Source of the DNA: Pseudomonadota bacterium
GTDB lineage: Bacteria; Pseudomonadota; Alphaproteobacteria; Reyranellales; Reyranellaceae
NCBI GenBank assembly: GCA_018240685.1
Contig: JAFEFG010000035.1
Span: 1-42,413 of the forward strand
Direction: 5' to 3'
DNA length: 42,413 nucleotides
Shown here in pieces: positions 33,439 through 41,230 of the stretch (the first letter of the stretch is position 1; every line of letters begins with the position of its first letter). The notes under the pieces were generated by a model that worked only from the letters and a program-made list of their open reading frames with translations, ran no database searches and had not been told where the DNA came from. A program made the translations under genes and the position numbers.

Positions 33439-33750
33439 TCACCGGCCGTTACGCTGGGGCCGGCAGTAGAGGTCGTAGAGGACGCCGATCAGCCGCTTCA
33501 CGCCCGCGTTGGCGAGCGAATAGTGGATGGTCTGCGCCTCGCGTCGCGTCTTGACGATGCCGGCCTCGCGCAGCTTGGCGAGATGCTGCGACAGGGCCGA
33601 TTGACTCAGCCCGGCCACCGCCTCGAGCTCGCCGACGGTACGCTCGCCCTGCGCGAGTTCGCAGAGCACGATCAGGCGGCGGTCGTTGGCCATCGACTTC
33701 AGGAAGTCAGCGGCCTCCGAAGCCTTTGCTTTGACATCCTCAATATTCAT
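33439..33750 (-). CDS. ArsR-family repressor, BigR/SqrR-like persulfide sensor
   Basis: The product has 103 residues with the ArsR winged-helix core (DFLKSMANDRRLIVLCELAQ, recognition helix LSQSALSQHLAKLREAG, wing TRREAQTIHYSL). The two cysteines that form a di- or tetrasulfide in BigR and SqrR are at matching places, Cys30 in alpha-2 (IVLCELAQGE) and Cys96 near the C-terminus (YDLYCRPQ). The metal-binding ArsR cysteine pair (CxC) is absent. I infer that it senses reactive sulfur species and derepresses genes on both sides of the site upstream. The next genes are DUF2892, SQR and DUF302. No Shine-Dalgarno precedes ATG 33750 and the -10 box ends seven bases before it, so the mRNA may be leaderless. 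Confidence 0.88.
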   Translation of the reverse strand: MNIEDVKAKASEAADFLKSMANDRRLIVLCELAQGERTVGELEAVAGLSQSALSQHLAKLREAGIVKTRREAQTIHYSLANAGVKRLIGVLYDLYCRPQRNGR

Positions 33751-33752
33751 GC

Positions 33753-33786
33753 TTGCTAAATTAGTTTTCTCTAATATATCTGTCAA
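33753..33786. promoter_or_regulatory. Divergent promoter/operator of the sulfide-responsive module
   Basis: On the minus strand TTGACA (33781-33786), a 17-base spacer and TAATTT (33758-33763) form a near-consensus promoter for the ArsR gene. On the plus strand TTGCTA (33753-33758), a 16-base spacer and TATATC (33775-33780) could drive the RND genes. The inverted repeat ATTAG-N6-CTAAT (33760-33775) covers both, and an overlapping CTAA-A-TTAG lies at 33756-33764. These half-sites are AT-rich like the BigR binding site described for Xylella and Agrobacterium. Occupancy here would block both directions. Confidence 0.65.
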
Positions 33787-33810
33787 GCCATCCGCGAGGA
33801 AACAACGAGA

Positions 33811-34797
33811 ATGATCCGAAAAGCTGCCCTTTCCGCCATCGCGCTGCTGGGGCTCGCCCTGCCCGCGATGGCCCAGGACGCCTCCAAGGAGGCGGTTGTC
33901 GCCCGCCGCGCTGTCGACGATCGCAAGGCGGTGATCGCCACCGTCGAGCCGATCCGCGAGCTGAGGGCTCGCGCGCGCATCGGCGGCACCGTCACCACGC
34001 TCACCGTGCGCGAGGGCGATGCGGTCCAGGACGGGCAGCAGATCGCGACCGTTGTCGACCCCAAGCTGGCGCTGCAGATGCAGGCGCTCGAGGCGCGCAT
34101 CGAGGCCCAGGCCGCAACGCGCGATCAGGCGCAAATCGACTACACTCGCGCGCAGCAGCTGCGTCCCTCGGGCGCGGTCTCGCAGGCCGCGTTGGACCTG
34201 GCGCGCACGCGCCTGGAAGCGGCCGAGCGCCTGCTGCACGCGCTGCAGTCGGATCGCGAGGTCGTCAGGCAGCAATCGACCGAAGGGGCAGTGCTGGCGC
34301 CGGGCGCTGGCCGCATTCTGAGCGTCCCCATCGCAGTCGGCAGCGTCGTGCTCGCCGGCGAGACCATCGCCACCATGGCTACCGACAACTACATTCTGCG
34401 GCTGGAGCTTCCGGAGCGGCATGCGCGCTTCATGAAGGCCGGCGACACGATCCTGGTCGGCGAGCGCGGCCTGCAGCAGGAGCAAGGGCAGGAGACGCTG
34501 CGGCGCGGCAAGGTGCAGCTCGTCTATCCCCAGATCGACCAGGGCCGCGTCATCGCCGACGCCAAGGTCGAGGGGCTCGGCGACTACTTCGTCGGCGAGC
34601 GCACGCGCGTCTATGTCGCCACCGGCAAGCGGGAGGCGCTCGTCGTGCCGGACGGCTACGTCTATCGCCGCTTCGGCGTCAGCTACCTCAAGCTGAAGAA
34701 CGGCGATGAAATCGTCGTCCAGGTCGGCCTGCCGGTCGACGGCGGCATCGAGATCCTCGCTGGCGCCAAGGAAGGCGACGTGGTGGTCCGGCCATGA
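33811..34797 (+). CDS. RND efflux periplasmic adaptor (membrane fusion protein)
   Basis: The product has 328 residues, on the short side. The signal peptide ends AMAQ (about residue 22). The barrel-sandwich/lipoyl half-motifs are ARIGGTVTTLTVREGDAVQDGQ (about 54-75) and EGAVLAPGAGRILSVPIAVGSVVLAGE (about 157-184). An alpha-hairpin (about 85-155, KLALQMQALEARIEAQ onward) lies between them. The beta-barrel and membrane-proximal domains follow to GIEILAGAKEGDVVVRP. Adaptors link an inner-membrane RND pump to an outer-membrane channel; no channel gene is in the window. GAGGA precedes ATG 33811, and the stop overlaps the pump start by four bases (ATGA). Confidence 0.93.
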   Translation: MIRKAALSAIALLGLALPAMAQDASKEAVVARRAVDDRKAVIATVEPIRELRARARIGGTVTTLTVREGDAVQDGQQIATVVDPKLALQMQALEARIEAQAATRDQAQIDYTRAQQLRPSGAVSQAALDLARTRLEAAERLLHALQSDREVVRQQSTEGAVLAPGAGRILSVPIAVGSVVLAGETIATMATDNYILRLELPERHARFMKAGDTILVGERGLQQEQGQETLRRGKVQLVYPQIDQGRVIADAKVEGLGDYFVGERTRVYVATGKREALVVPDGYVYRRFGVSYLKLKNGDEIVVQVGLPVDGGIEILAGAKEGDVVVRP

Positions 34798-37700
34798 AAC
34801 TCGGCATTTCCGGACAGCTTACCCGGGCGACGATTTCCTCGCCGCTCACGCCGCTCTTCCTGGTCGCGGCACTCATCGTCGGCGTGCTGGCGCTGCTCGG
34901 CCTGCCGCGCGAGGAGGAGCCGCAGATCAGCGTGCCGATGGTCGACATCATCGTCAGCGCCAACGGCTACAAGGCCGGCGACGCGATCGAGCTGATCACC
35001 AAGCCGCTCGAGGACATCGTCAAGGGCATCAACGGCGTGGAGCACGTCTATTCGACGACCGACGACGACCAGGTGCTGGTCACCGCGCGCTTCTTCGTCG
35101 GCACCGACGAGGACACCGCGCTGCTGCGCATCCACGAGAAGATCCGCGCCAACATCGCCGACCTGCCCAAGGGCATTCCCGAGCCGCTGATCATCGGCCG
35201 CGGCATCAACGACGTCGCCATCGTCACGCTCACTCTCGCGCCCAAGCCGGAAGCGGCGGCGCGCTGGACCGACAACGGCCTGTTCCAGATCGCCGACGAG
35301 CTACGACACGAGCTGGTGAAGGTCGACGACGTGGGGCTGAGCTACATCGTCGGCGGCAGCCCCAACCAGATCCGCGTCGAGCCGGACCCGGAGAAGCTGG
35401 CGCTCTACGGCATCACGCTGAACCAGCTCGTCGACAAGCTGAACAACGCCAACCGCTCCTTCCTGGTGGGAGCCTTCCGCCAGCTCGACAAGAACGTGCC
35501 CGTGGTCGCCGGCCAGACGCTGCAGGGCGTGCCCGACATCGGCTTGCTGCTGCTCACCTCCCGCGACGGCCGTCCGGTCTACGTGAAGGACGTCGCTTCG
35601 GTGGTCGTCGGCGCGGCGGAGCCCGGGCACCATACCTGGACGCTCGACCGCGCGTCCTCGGGCAAGCTCGAGAAGCGTCCGATGGTCACCGTCGCCTTTG
35701 CCAAGCGGCGCGGCGCCAACGCCGTCGTCGTGGCCGACCAGCTGCTGGAGCGGCTGAAGACGGTGCAGGGCCGGCTGGTGCCGGACGACGTCACGGTGAC
35801 AGTGAGCCGCAACTACGGCGAGACCGCGACCGAGAAGGCCAACGAGCTCCTGTTCCATCTCGGCCTCGCCACCGTCTCGATCGTGCTCCTGATCACCCTC
35901 ACGGTCGGCTGGCGCGAGGGCCTGGTCGTGCTGGTGGTGATCCCGACCACCATCCTGCTCACCCTCTTCGCCTCCTGGCTGATGGGCTACACGATCAATC
36001 GCGTCAGCCTGTTCGCGCTCATCTTCTCCATCGGCATCCTGGTCGACGACGCCATCGTCGTGGTCGAGAACATCGTGCGCCACTGGCAGGCCAAGCGCGG
36101 CGCCGATCTCGAAGCCACCGCAGTGGAGGCGGTGGCGGAGGTCGGCAATCCGACCATCGTCGCCACCCTCACCATCGTCGTGGCGCTCCTGCCCATGATG
36201 TTCGTGAGCGGGATGATGGGGCCCTACATGAGCCCGATCCCCGCCAACGCCTCGATGGCGATGGTGTTCTCCTTCTTCGTCGCCGTGGTCATCACGCCAT
36301 GGCTGCTGATCCGCATCGCCGGACGCCAGGTCGCGCGCGCCGCGGCAGGCGGAGGCGGCGCGCATCACGACGAGATTGGTCCGCTCGGCCGCTTCTACCT
36401 GCGCGTCGCGCGGCCGCTGCTGACCGGCCGGCGCCGCGCCAAGATCTTCCTGGCCGCGACCACGGCGGCGACGGTGGCGGTCTGCGCCCTGTTCGCCACC
36501 CGGGACGTCACGGTGAAGCTCCTGCCCTTCGACAACAAGTCGGAGCTGCAGGTCGTGGTCAACCTGCCGCAATCGGCGACGCTCGAGGATACCGAGCGCT
36601 TCCTGATGGCCGCGGCCGAGCGCCTGAAGGACCTGCCGGAACTGACCTCCATGCAGCTCTATGCCGGCACCTCGGCGCCCTTCAATTTCAACGGCCTGGT
36701 GCGGCATTACTATCTGCGCAGCCGTCCCGACCAGGGCGACCTGCAGATCAACCTGCTGCCCAAGGGCGAGCGCAGCCGCTCGAGCCATGCCATCGCGCTC
36801 GACGTCCGCCAGCGCCTGGAGAGCCTGCCCAAGCTTCCGGGCACGGTGGTGAAGGTGGTCGAGGTCCCGCCGGGGCCGCCGGTGCTCGCCACGCTGCTGG
36901 CCGAGATCTACGGCAACGACGAGGCGGCGCGCCGCGCCGCGGCGATGAAGGTGCGCGAGGCCTTCTTCAAGGTCCCGTTCGTGGTCGATGTCGACGACAC
37001 CTTCCACCAGCCCGGAGAGCGGCTGCGCTTCGAGATCAACCAGGAGAACCTCGAGTTCTACGGCGTCGATGAGCAGGCCGTGTACGACACCATCGCGGCC
37101 GTCCTGGGCGGCGTGAAGGTGGGCTTCTCCCAGCGCGGCCACGGCACCAAGCCGATCGAGATCGTCGTCAAGCTGCCGCGCAACGCCGAATGGCTGGGCG
37201 AGCGCATCCTCTCGACGCCGCTGCCCGCCGGCGGCACGACGAGCCGGGGACGCAACGTCGAGCTGGGCGACGTCGTCACGGTGAAGCGCGAGCCCGGCTC
37301 CTACAGCCTGTTCCGCCGCGACGGCCGCTTCGCCGAGATGGTGCAGGCCGAGGTCGCCGGCCGCTTCGAGGCGCCGATCTACGGCATGCTGGCGGTCGAG
37401 GACGAGATCGGAAAGCTCGACTGGGGCAAGGCGGGGCCGTTGCCCGTCCACTACCACGGCCAGCCCGAGAACGAGTCCAAGCCGTCCCTGCTGTGGGACG
37501 GCGAATGGGAGGTGACCTACGTCACCTTCCGCGACATGGGCGCGGCCTTCATGGTGGCGATCCTCGGCATCTACCTGCTGGTAGTGGCGCAGTTCGGCTC
37601 CTACCGCCTGCCGCTGGTGATCCTGACGCCGGTGCCGCTCACCCTGATCGGCATCGTGCTCGGCCATTGGATGCTGGGCGCGCCCTTCACGGCGACGTCG

Positions 37701-38021
37701 ATGATCGGCTTCATCGCGCTCGCCGGCATCATCGTGCGCAACTCGATCCTGCTGGTCGACTTCATCCAGCGCCTGCGGGCGCAAGGAAAGGGCCTGCGCG
37801 ATGCCCTGCTCGAGGCGGGCGCGATCCGCTTCAAGCCGATCTTCCTCACCGCCGCGGCGGCGATCATCGGAGCGGCGTTCATCATCGCCGATCCGATCTT
37901 CCAGGGCCTGGCCATCTCGCTGGTCTTCGGCCTCGCCTCCTCCACCGCACTCACCGTGCTGGTGATCCCGGCGATCTACGTCTGGCTGCGCGACGACGGC
38001 AAGCCGATGAGCGCCGGCTGA
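34794..38021 (+). CDS. RND-superfamily efflux pump (AcrB/HAE-type)
   Basis: The product has 1075 residues, the full RND length. Twelve transmembrane segments and two large periplasmic loops are apparent. The proton-relay motif in TM4 is GILVDDAIVVVENI with Asp418 and Asp419. The early porter segment PREEEPQISVPMVDIIVSA and the C-terminal ALAGIIVRNSILLVDFIQRL are characteristic of the HAE/AcrB-like clade. The family exports hydrophobic compounds or metals; the acidic residues needed by heavy-metal (HME) pumps are not obvious, so drugs or small molecules are more likely. It is coupled to the adaptor gene. Its promoter region is shared with a BigR-like repressor, so the inferred trigger is reactive sulfur. 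The 3' end overlaps the convergent amidotransferase gene by 46 bases. Confidence 0.93.
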   Translation: MKLGISGQLTRATISSPLTPLFLVAALIVGVLALLGLPREEEPQISVPMVDIIVSANGYKAGDAIELITKPLEDIVKGINGVEHVYSTTDDDQVLVTARFFVGTDEDTALLRIHEKIRANIADLPKGIPEPLIIGRGINDVAIVTLTLAPKPEAAARWTDNGLFQIADELRHELVKVDDVGLSYIVGGSPNQIRVEPDPEKLALYGITLNQLVDKLNNANRSFLVGAFRQLDKNVPVVAGQTLQGVPDIGLLLLTSRDGRPVYVKDVASVVVGAAEPGHHTWTLDRASSGKLEKRPMVTVAFAKRRGANAVVVADQLLERLKTVQGRLVPDDVTVTVSRNYGETATEKANELLFHLGLATVSIVLLITLTVGWREGLVVLVVIPTTILLTLFASWLMGYTINRVSLFALIFSIGILVDDAIVVVENIVRHWQAKRGADLEATAVEAVAEVGNPTIVATLTIVVALLPMMFVSGMMGPYMSPIPANASMAMVFSFFVAVVITPWLLIRIAGRQVARAAAGGGGAHHDEIGPLGRFYLRVARPLLTGRRRAKIFLAATTAATVAVCALFATRDVTVKLLPFDNKSELQVVVNLPQSATLEDTERFLMAAAERLKDLPELTSMQLYAGTSAPFNFNGLVRHYYLRSRPDQGDLQINLLPKGERSRSSHAIALDVRQRLESLPKLPGTVVKVVEVPPGPPVLATLLAEIYGNDEAARRAAAMKVREAFFKVPFVVDVDDTFHQPGERLRFEINQENLEFYGVDEQAVYDTIAAVLGGVKVGFSQRGHGTKPIEIVVKLPRNAEWLGERILSTPLPAGGTTSRGRNVELGDVVTVKREPGSYSLFRRDGRFAEMVQAEVAGRFEAPIYGMLAVEDEIGKLDWGKAGPLPVHYHGQPENESKPSLLWDGEWEVTYVTFRDMGAAFMVAILGIYLLVVAQFGSYRLPLVILTPVPLTLIGIVLGHWMLGAPFTATSMIGFIALAGIIVRNSILLVDFIQRLRAQGKGLRDALLEAGAIRFKPIFLTAAAAIIGAAFIIADPIFQGLAISLVFGLASSTALTVLVIPAIYVWLRDDGKPMSAG

Positions 38022-38806
38022 CCGTCGGCGAGGACGACGATCTCGCCCTCGCCCAGCGGCCGCCACGCCTCGTCGCTCAACGGCACGCTGGCCACCAGGG
38101 CCAGCTCCTGCGCGGCCTCGGGCGGCTCGATCGACAGGCCCGACCCGGCCAGCGCATCGGGATCGACGGCGCAGCCGCGCTGTAGCAGCCACAGGCCGGG
38201 CGGCGCGATGACGCCACCCGCTTGCGTGCGGCGGTGACCGTGCGCGAAGGTGAGTTCGCCATCGCTGTAGAGGAAGTTGGCGGGACCGAGCATCCGGATC
38301 CGCGCAGCGAAGTCGGCGACCACGGCCAGCCGGGCGGCGCGCGTCGGTATCCTGCCGTCGCGCCACAGCGGCTCCAGCGCCTCGACGAGCAGGCAGAACG
38401 CCACTTCCGAATCGGTGTCGCCCACGGGGCGGCAGCGGCCGAACGCTCCGGCGGCCTGCTTCTCGATGCCGTCGAGGCGTCCGTTGTGGGCGAAGACATG
38501 CACGCGCCCGCCCAGTTCGCGGACGAAGGGCTGGGTGTTGGCCAGGCGCACGCCGCCCTGCGTCGCATGACGGACATGGGAGATCAGCAGGCGGCTCGGC
38601 AGGCCGCGCTGCTCGATGAAGCGAAGCCAGGCGCTGTCGGCGGCCGGCTCGGGCTCCCGGTAGAGGCGGACGTCGCGGCCATCGTGAAAGGCCAGCCCCC
38701 AGCCGTCGACATTGTGGGCCCGCAAGCCGCCGCGCGCCGCGAAGGCCTGCAGGGAAAAGGTCGCCCGCGTCGGCAGGCGGCCCGAAAGGCAGAAGAGCTC
38801 GCACAT
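37976..38806 (-). CDS. Class II glutamine amidotransferase domain protein (YafJ-like)
   Basis: The product has 276 residues, with the Ntn-type glutaminase nucleophile at Cys2 after removal of Met1 (MCELFCLSG). Further motifs are RAHNVDGWGLAF, SHVRHATQGG, NTQPFV, VFAHNGRLDG and GDTDSEVAFCLLVEAL, the pattern of the YafJ/YerB-type single-domain amidotransferases. Such proteins release ammonia from glutamine; the acceptor of this group is unknown. The gene ends inside the RND pump gene, with a tail-to-tail overlap of 46 bases (37976-38021). It is upstream of nothing on its strand in the window and is separated from the PuuE-like gene by 45 bases. Confidence 0.9.
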   Translation of the reverse strand: MCELFCLSGRLPTRATFSLQAFAARGGLRAHNVDGWGLAFHDGRDVRLYREPEPAADSAWLRFIEQRGLPSRLLISHVRHATQGGVRLANTQPFVRELGGRVHVFAHNGRLDGIEKQAAGAFGRCRPVGDTDSEVAFCLLVEALEPLWRDGRIPTRAARLAVVADFAARIRMLGPANFLYSDGELTFAHGHRRTQAGGVIAPPGLWLLQRGCAVDPDALAGSGLSIEPPEAAQELALVASVPLSDEAWRPLGEGEIVVLADGQPALIGLPSSRSQT

Positions 38807-38851
38807 CGCGTCTTGCCGAACCGCCGCCGCTGCGGATATCCCCCGATCTCC

Positions 38852-39763
38852 TCAGGTGCCGGCCGGATGCACCCTCATCCAGTGCTGCGCGATCTCCTCG
38901 CGCCGGGCCACCCAGACCTTGGGCTTGGACGCGACGTAATCCAGGAAGCGCGCCAGGCTCGCGGCGCGGCTGGGCCGGCCGGCGAGCCGGCAGTGGAGGC
39001 CGACCGACATCATCTTGGGATGCCGCGCGCCCTCGGCATAGAGCATGTCGAAGGCATCCTTCATCGCCTGCAGCCAGCCGTCGCCGGCGCTGTAGCCCGG
39101 CGCCACGGCGAACTTCATGTCGTTCACCTCGAGCGTATAGGGGATGATGAGGTGCGGCGTGCCCTCGACGCGCACCCAGTAGGGCAGGTCGTCATTGTAG
39201 GAGTCGCTCGAATAGAGGAAGCCGCCGTGCTGCACCACGGCCTTGAGCGAGTTCATGCCGAGCCGCCCCGTATACCAGCCGACCGGCGGCTTGCCCGCCG
39301 TCTCCGCGATCGCGCGCACCGCCTTGCGGATATGGTCGAGTTCCTGCTCGACCGTGAAGTCCTTGTAGTTGATCCAGCGGTAGCCGTGGCTCGCCACCTC
39401 GTGGCCGGCGTCGGCCATCGCCTTGCCGGCGGCCGGATTGAGCTCCAGCGCCCGGCCGACCGCCCAGGAAGTGAAGTGCATGTTGCGCTCGGCGAAGAGG
39501 CGCAGGATGCGCCAGAAGCCGGCACGGCTGCCGTACTCGTAGACCGACTCGGTCGAGAGATCCCGGGCCCCCTGCAGCGGCACACCGCCCGGCGTCTCGG
39601 TCAGATAGACCTCCGAGGCCGGATCGCCGTTCAGGATCGTGTTCTCCCCGCCCTCCTCGTAGTTCAGCACGAAGCTCACCGCGATCCGCGCCTCGTTGGG
39701 CCACTGCGGATCCGGCGGATTGGGCCCGTAGCCGATGAGGTTGCGGTCGAGATGATTGTGCAT
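38852..39763 (-). CDS. PuuE-like polysaccharide deacetylase-family protein (allantoinase type)
   Basis: The product has 303 residues, typical of PuuE. The fold is a NodB-like TIM barrel: IAVSFVLNYEEGGENT at the first strand (replacing the TxDD of deacetylases), a SRAGFWRILRLFAE segment, the metal-binding-type ASHGYRWINYKDFT (about 124-137) and the late GLHCRLAGRPSRAASL. PuuE opens the allantoin ring without the metal cluster of ordinary allantoinases. The neighbouring amidohydrolases would then act downstream in ureide degradation, but other N-acyl substrates are possible. ATG 39763. The gene is divergent from the carbamoylase-like gene, with an 81-bp intergenic region between them. Confidence 0.85.
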   Translation of the reverse strand: MHNHLDRNLIGYGPNPPDPQWPNEARIAVSFVLNYEEGGENTILNGDPASEVYLTETPGGVPLQGARDLSTESVYEYGSRAGFWRILRLFAERNMHFTSWAVGRALELNPAAGKAMADAGHEVASHGYRWINYKDFTVEQELDHIRKAVRAIAETAGKPPVGWYTGRLGMNSLKAVVQHGGFLYSSDSYNDDLPYWVRVEGTPHLIIPYTLEVNDMKFAVAPGYSAGDGWLQAMKDAFDMLYAEGARHPKMMSVGLHCRLAGRPSRAASLARFLDYVASKPKVWVARREEIAQHWMRVHPAGT

Positions 39764-39789
39764 GGTGAGCCCCTCGCAGACGCGGACGA

Positions 39790-39818
39790 TTGAAGGCCGA
39801 CTATGGGGCCGGTATAGC
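39790..39818 (+). promoter_or_regulatory. Candidate promoter for the carbamoylase/M20 genes
   Basis: TTGAAG (39790-39795) and TATAGC (39813-39818) are separated by exactly 17 bases in the 81-bp gap between divergent genes. The next gene starts 26 bases after the -10, with GAGGAGA as ribosome-binding site. A weaker minus-strand pair (TTGTCG/CATAGT, 18 bases apart) overlaps it and could serve the PuuE-like gene. Confidence 0.45.
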
Positions 39819-39844
39819 TCGCCCGACAAGCGTGAGGAGAGACG

Positions 39845-41086
39845 ATGGGCAGCGCGAACGCGGTGCGCAAGGACCGGCTGTGGCAGCGGCACGTGGACAT
39901 GGCGAAGCTCGGCGGCACGCCCAGGGGCGGCGTGAACCGGCAGGCGCTGTCGGCCGAGGATGCGGCGGCGCGCAACCAGCTCATGGGCTGGGCCAAGGCC
40001 CGTGGCTTCTCCGTCTTCACGGATGCGATCGGCAACCTCTTCGTCCAGCGCGCCGGCACCGACCCGACCGCGGCGCCGGTGATGAGCGGCTCGCACATGG
40101 ACAGCCAGCCCACGGGCGGCCGCTTTGACGGCATGTACGGCGTGCTGGCGGCCTTCGAGGCGCTGGAGGCCCTGGAGGATGCCGGCATCAAGACCAGGCG
40201 TCCGGTCATGGCCGTGGCCTGGACCAACGAGGAAGGCTCGCGCTTCCAGCCCGGCGCCATGGGCTCGGCGGTGTTCGCCGGCACCTACGGGCTCGACGAG
40301 ATGCTGCGGGTCAAGGACTGGAAGGGCATCGCGCTCGGCGACGCCCTGGCCGAGACGCTGAAGGCCGCGCCCGCGTCGATGCGCGAGGGCAAGCCGGGCT
40401 TCGCCGTCGACTCCTATGTCGAGGCCCATATCGAACAGGGCCCGCGGCTTGAGAACGAGAACAAGACGATCGGCGTCGTGACGGCGATCCAGGGCAGCCG
40501 CCGCTACATCGTCGAGATCGACGGCGAGGAGGCCCATGCCGGCACCACGCCGCGCGCGGCCCGCAAGGACGCCTTCGCCGCCGCCACGCGCCTTGCGGCG
40601 GCGATGTACGACGCGACCACCGATGCCGACGATGCGCTGCGCTTCACCATCGGCCGCGTCGAGGTCTCGCCCGGCTCGCCCAACACGGTGCCAGGCAAGG
40701 TGCTGTTCACGATCGATATGCGCCATCCCGACAATGCGGTGCTGGAGGAACGGGAGAAGGTGCTGCGCGACATCGTCGCCACCAGGGCCGCCCCCTGCCC
40801 GGCGCGGATCGAACGCGTGACCAACGTGGCGCCCACCTACTTCGCTCCCGAGGTCGTGGATCTGGTGCGGGCGGAGACACAGGCGCTCGGCTTCAGCCAC
40901 ATGGACATTCCCTCCGGCGCCGGTCACGACGCCATGCACCTCGCCAAGCTCTGCCCCGCCGGCATGATCTTCGTGCCCTGCGAGCGCGGCATCAGCCACA
41001 ACGAGATCGAGAGCGCCACGCCCGCCGACCTCGCCGCCGGCACCCGCGTGCTGGCCGCCGTGCTGGAGGCGCTGGCAAATCGCTGA
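39845..41086 (+). CDS. M20-type Zn-dependent amidohydrolase (hydantoinase/carbamoylase family)
   Basis: The product has 413 residues. The family cleaves N-carbamoyl-amino acids, allantoate, beta-ureidopropionate or similar C-N bonds with two metals. Metal-binding elements are SGSHMDSQPTGGRFDGMYG (His84, Asp95), AWTNEEGSRF (Glu129, Glu130) and SHNEIE near the C-terminus; HIEQGP and DGEEAHAGTTP are the substrate-binding parts of this subfamily. Exact substrate is uncertain. The gene is divergent from a PuuE-like gene and is followed by another M20 enzyme 144 bases downstream, so a nitrogen-scavenging pathway is a reasonable inference. Start ATG 39845 with GAGGAGA upstream. Confidence 0.93.
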   Translation: MGSANAVRKDRLWQRHVDMAKLGGTPRGGVNRQALSAEDAAARNQLMGWAKARGFSVFTDAIGNLFVQRAGTDPTAAPVMSGSHMDSQPTGGRFDGMYGVLAAFEALEALEDAGIKTRRPVMAVAWTNEEGSRFQPGAMGSAVFAGTYGLDEMLRVKDWKGIALGDALAETLKAAPASMREGKPGFAVDSYVEAHIEQGPRLENENKTIGVVTAIQGSRRYIVEIDGEEAHAGTTPRAARKDAFAAATRLAAAMYDATTDADDALRFTIGRVEVSPGSPNTVPGKVLFTIDMRHPDNAVLEEREKVLRDIVATRAAPCPARIERVTNVAPTYFAPEVVDLVRAETQALGFSHMDIPSGAGHDAMHLAKLCPAGMIFVPCERGISHNEIESATPADLAAGTRVLAAVLEALANR

Positions 41087-41100
41087 AGGTCCAACCGGAA

Positions 41101-41213
41101 CCTCGCCCCGAGGAGCGGCCGCAGGCCGCGTCTCGAAGGGCGGGACCAGATACTTTGTCTGTTGCCCATCCTTCGAGGCGCGCGTCGCGCTCCTCAGGAT
41201 GAGGCTGGTCCAG
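41101..41213. repeat. Inverted pair of REP-like intergenic repeats
   Basis: The gap between the two hydrolase genes holds two related copies in inverted orientation. Copy A is at 41101-41149 and copy B, read on the minus strand, at 41213-41165. They share a GAGGAGCG core flanked by CCTC on one side and CTCGAAGG on the other. Similar sequences are dispersed between genes in many Alphaproteobacteria. Together they can form a long imperfect hairpin that may separate or attenuate the two transcripts. Confidence 0.7.
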
Positions 41214-41230
41214 GGAAAAGGAACTGAATC

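Noticed and set aside
33731..33759. TTGACA at 33731 as -35 of a plus-strand promoter for the RND genes
   Set aside because: It lies inside the ArsR coding sequence and the base run 17 bases later (TGCTAA) is a poor -10; the TTGCTA/TATATC pair is better placed.
35301..38804. Minus-strand open frame of 1167 codons opposite the RND pump gene
   Set aside because: Low-complexity Asp/Arg/His-rich translation, no domains; the opposite strand encodes a complete RND pump.
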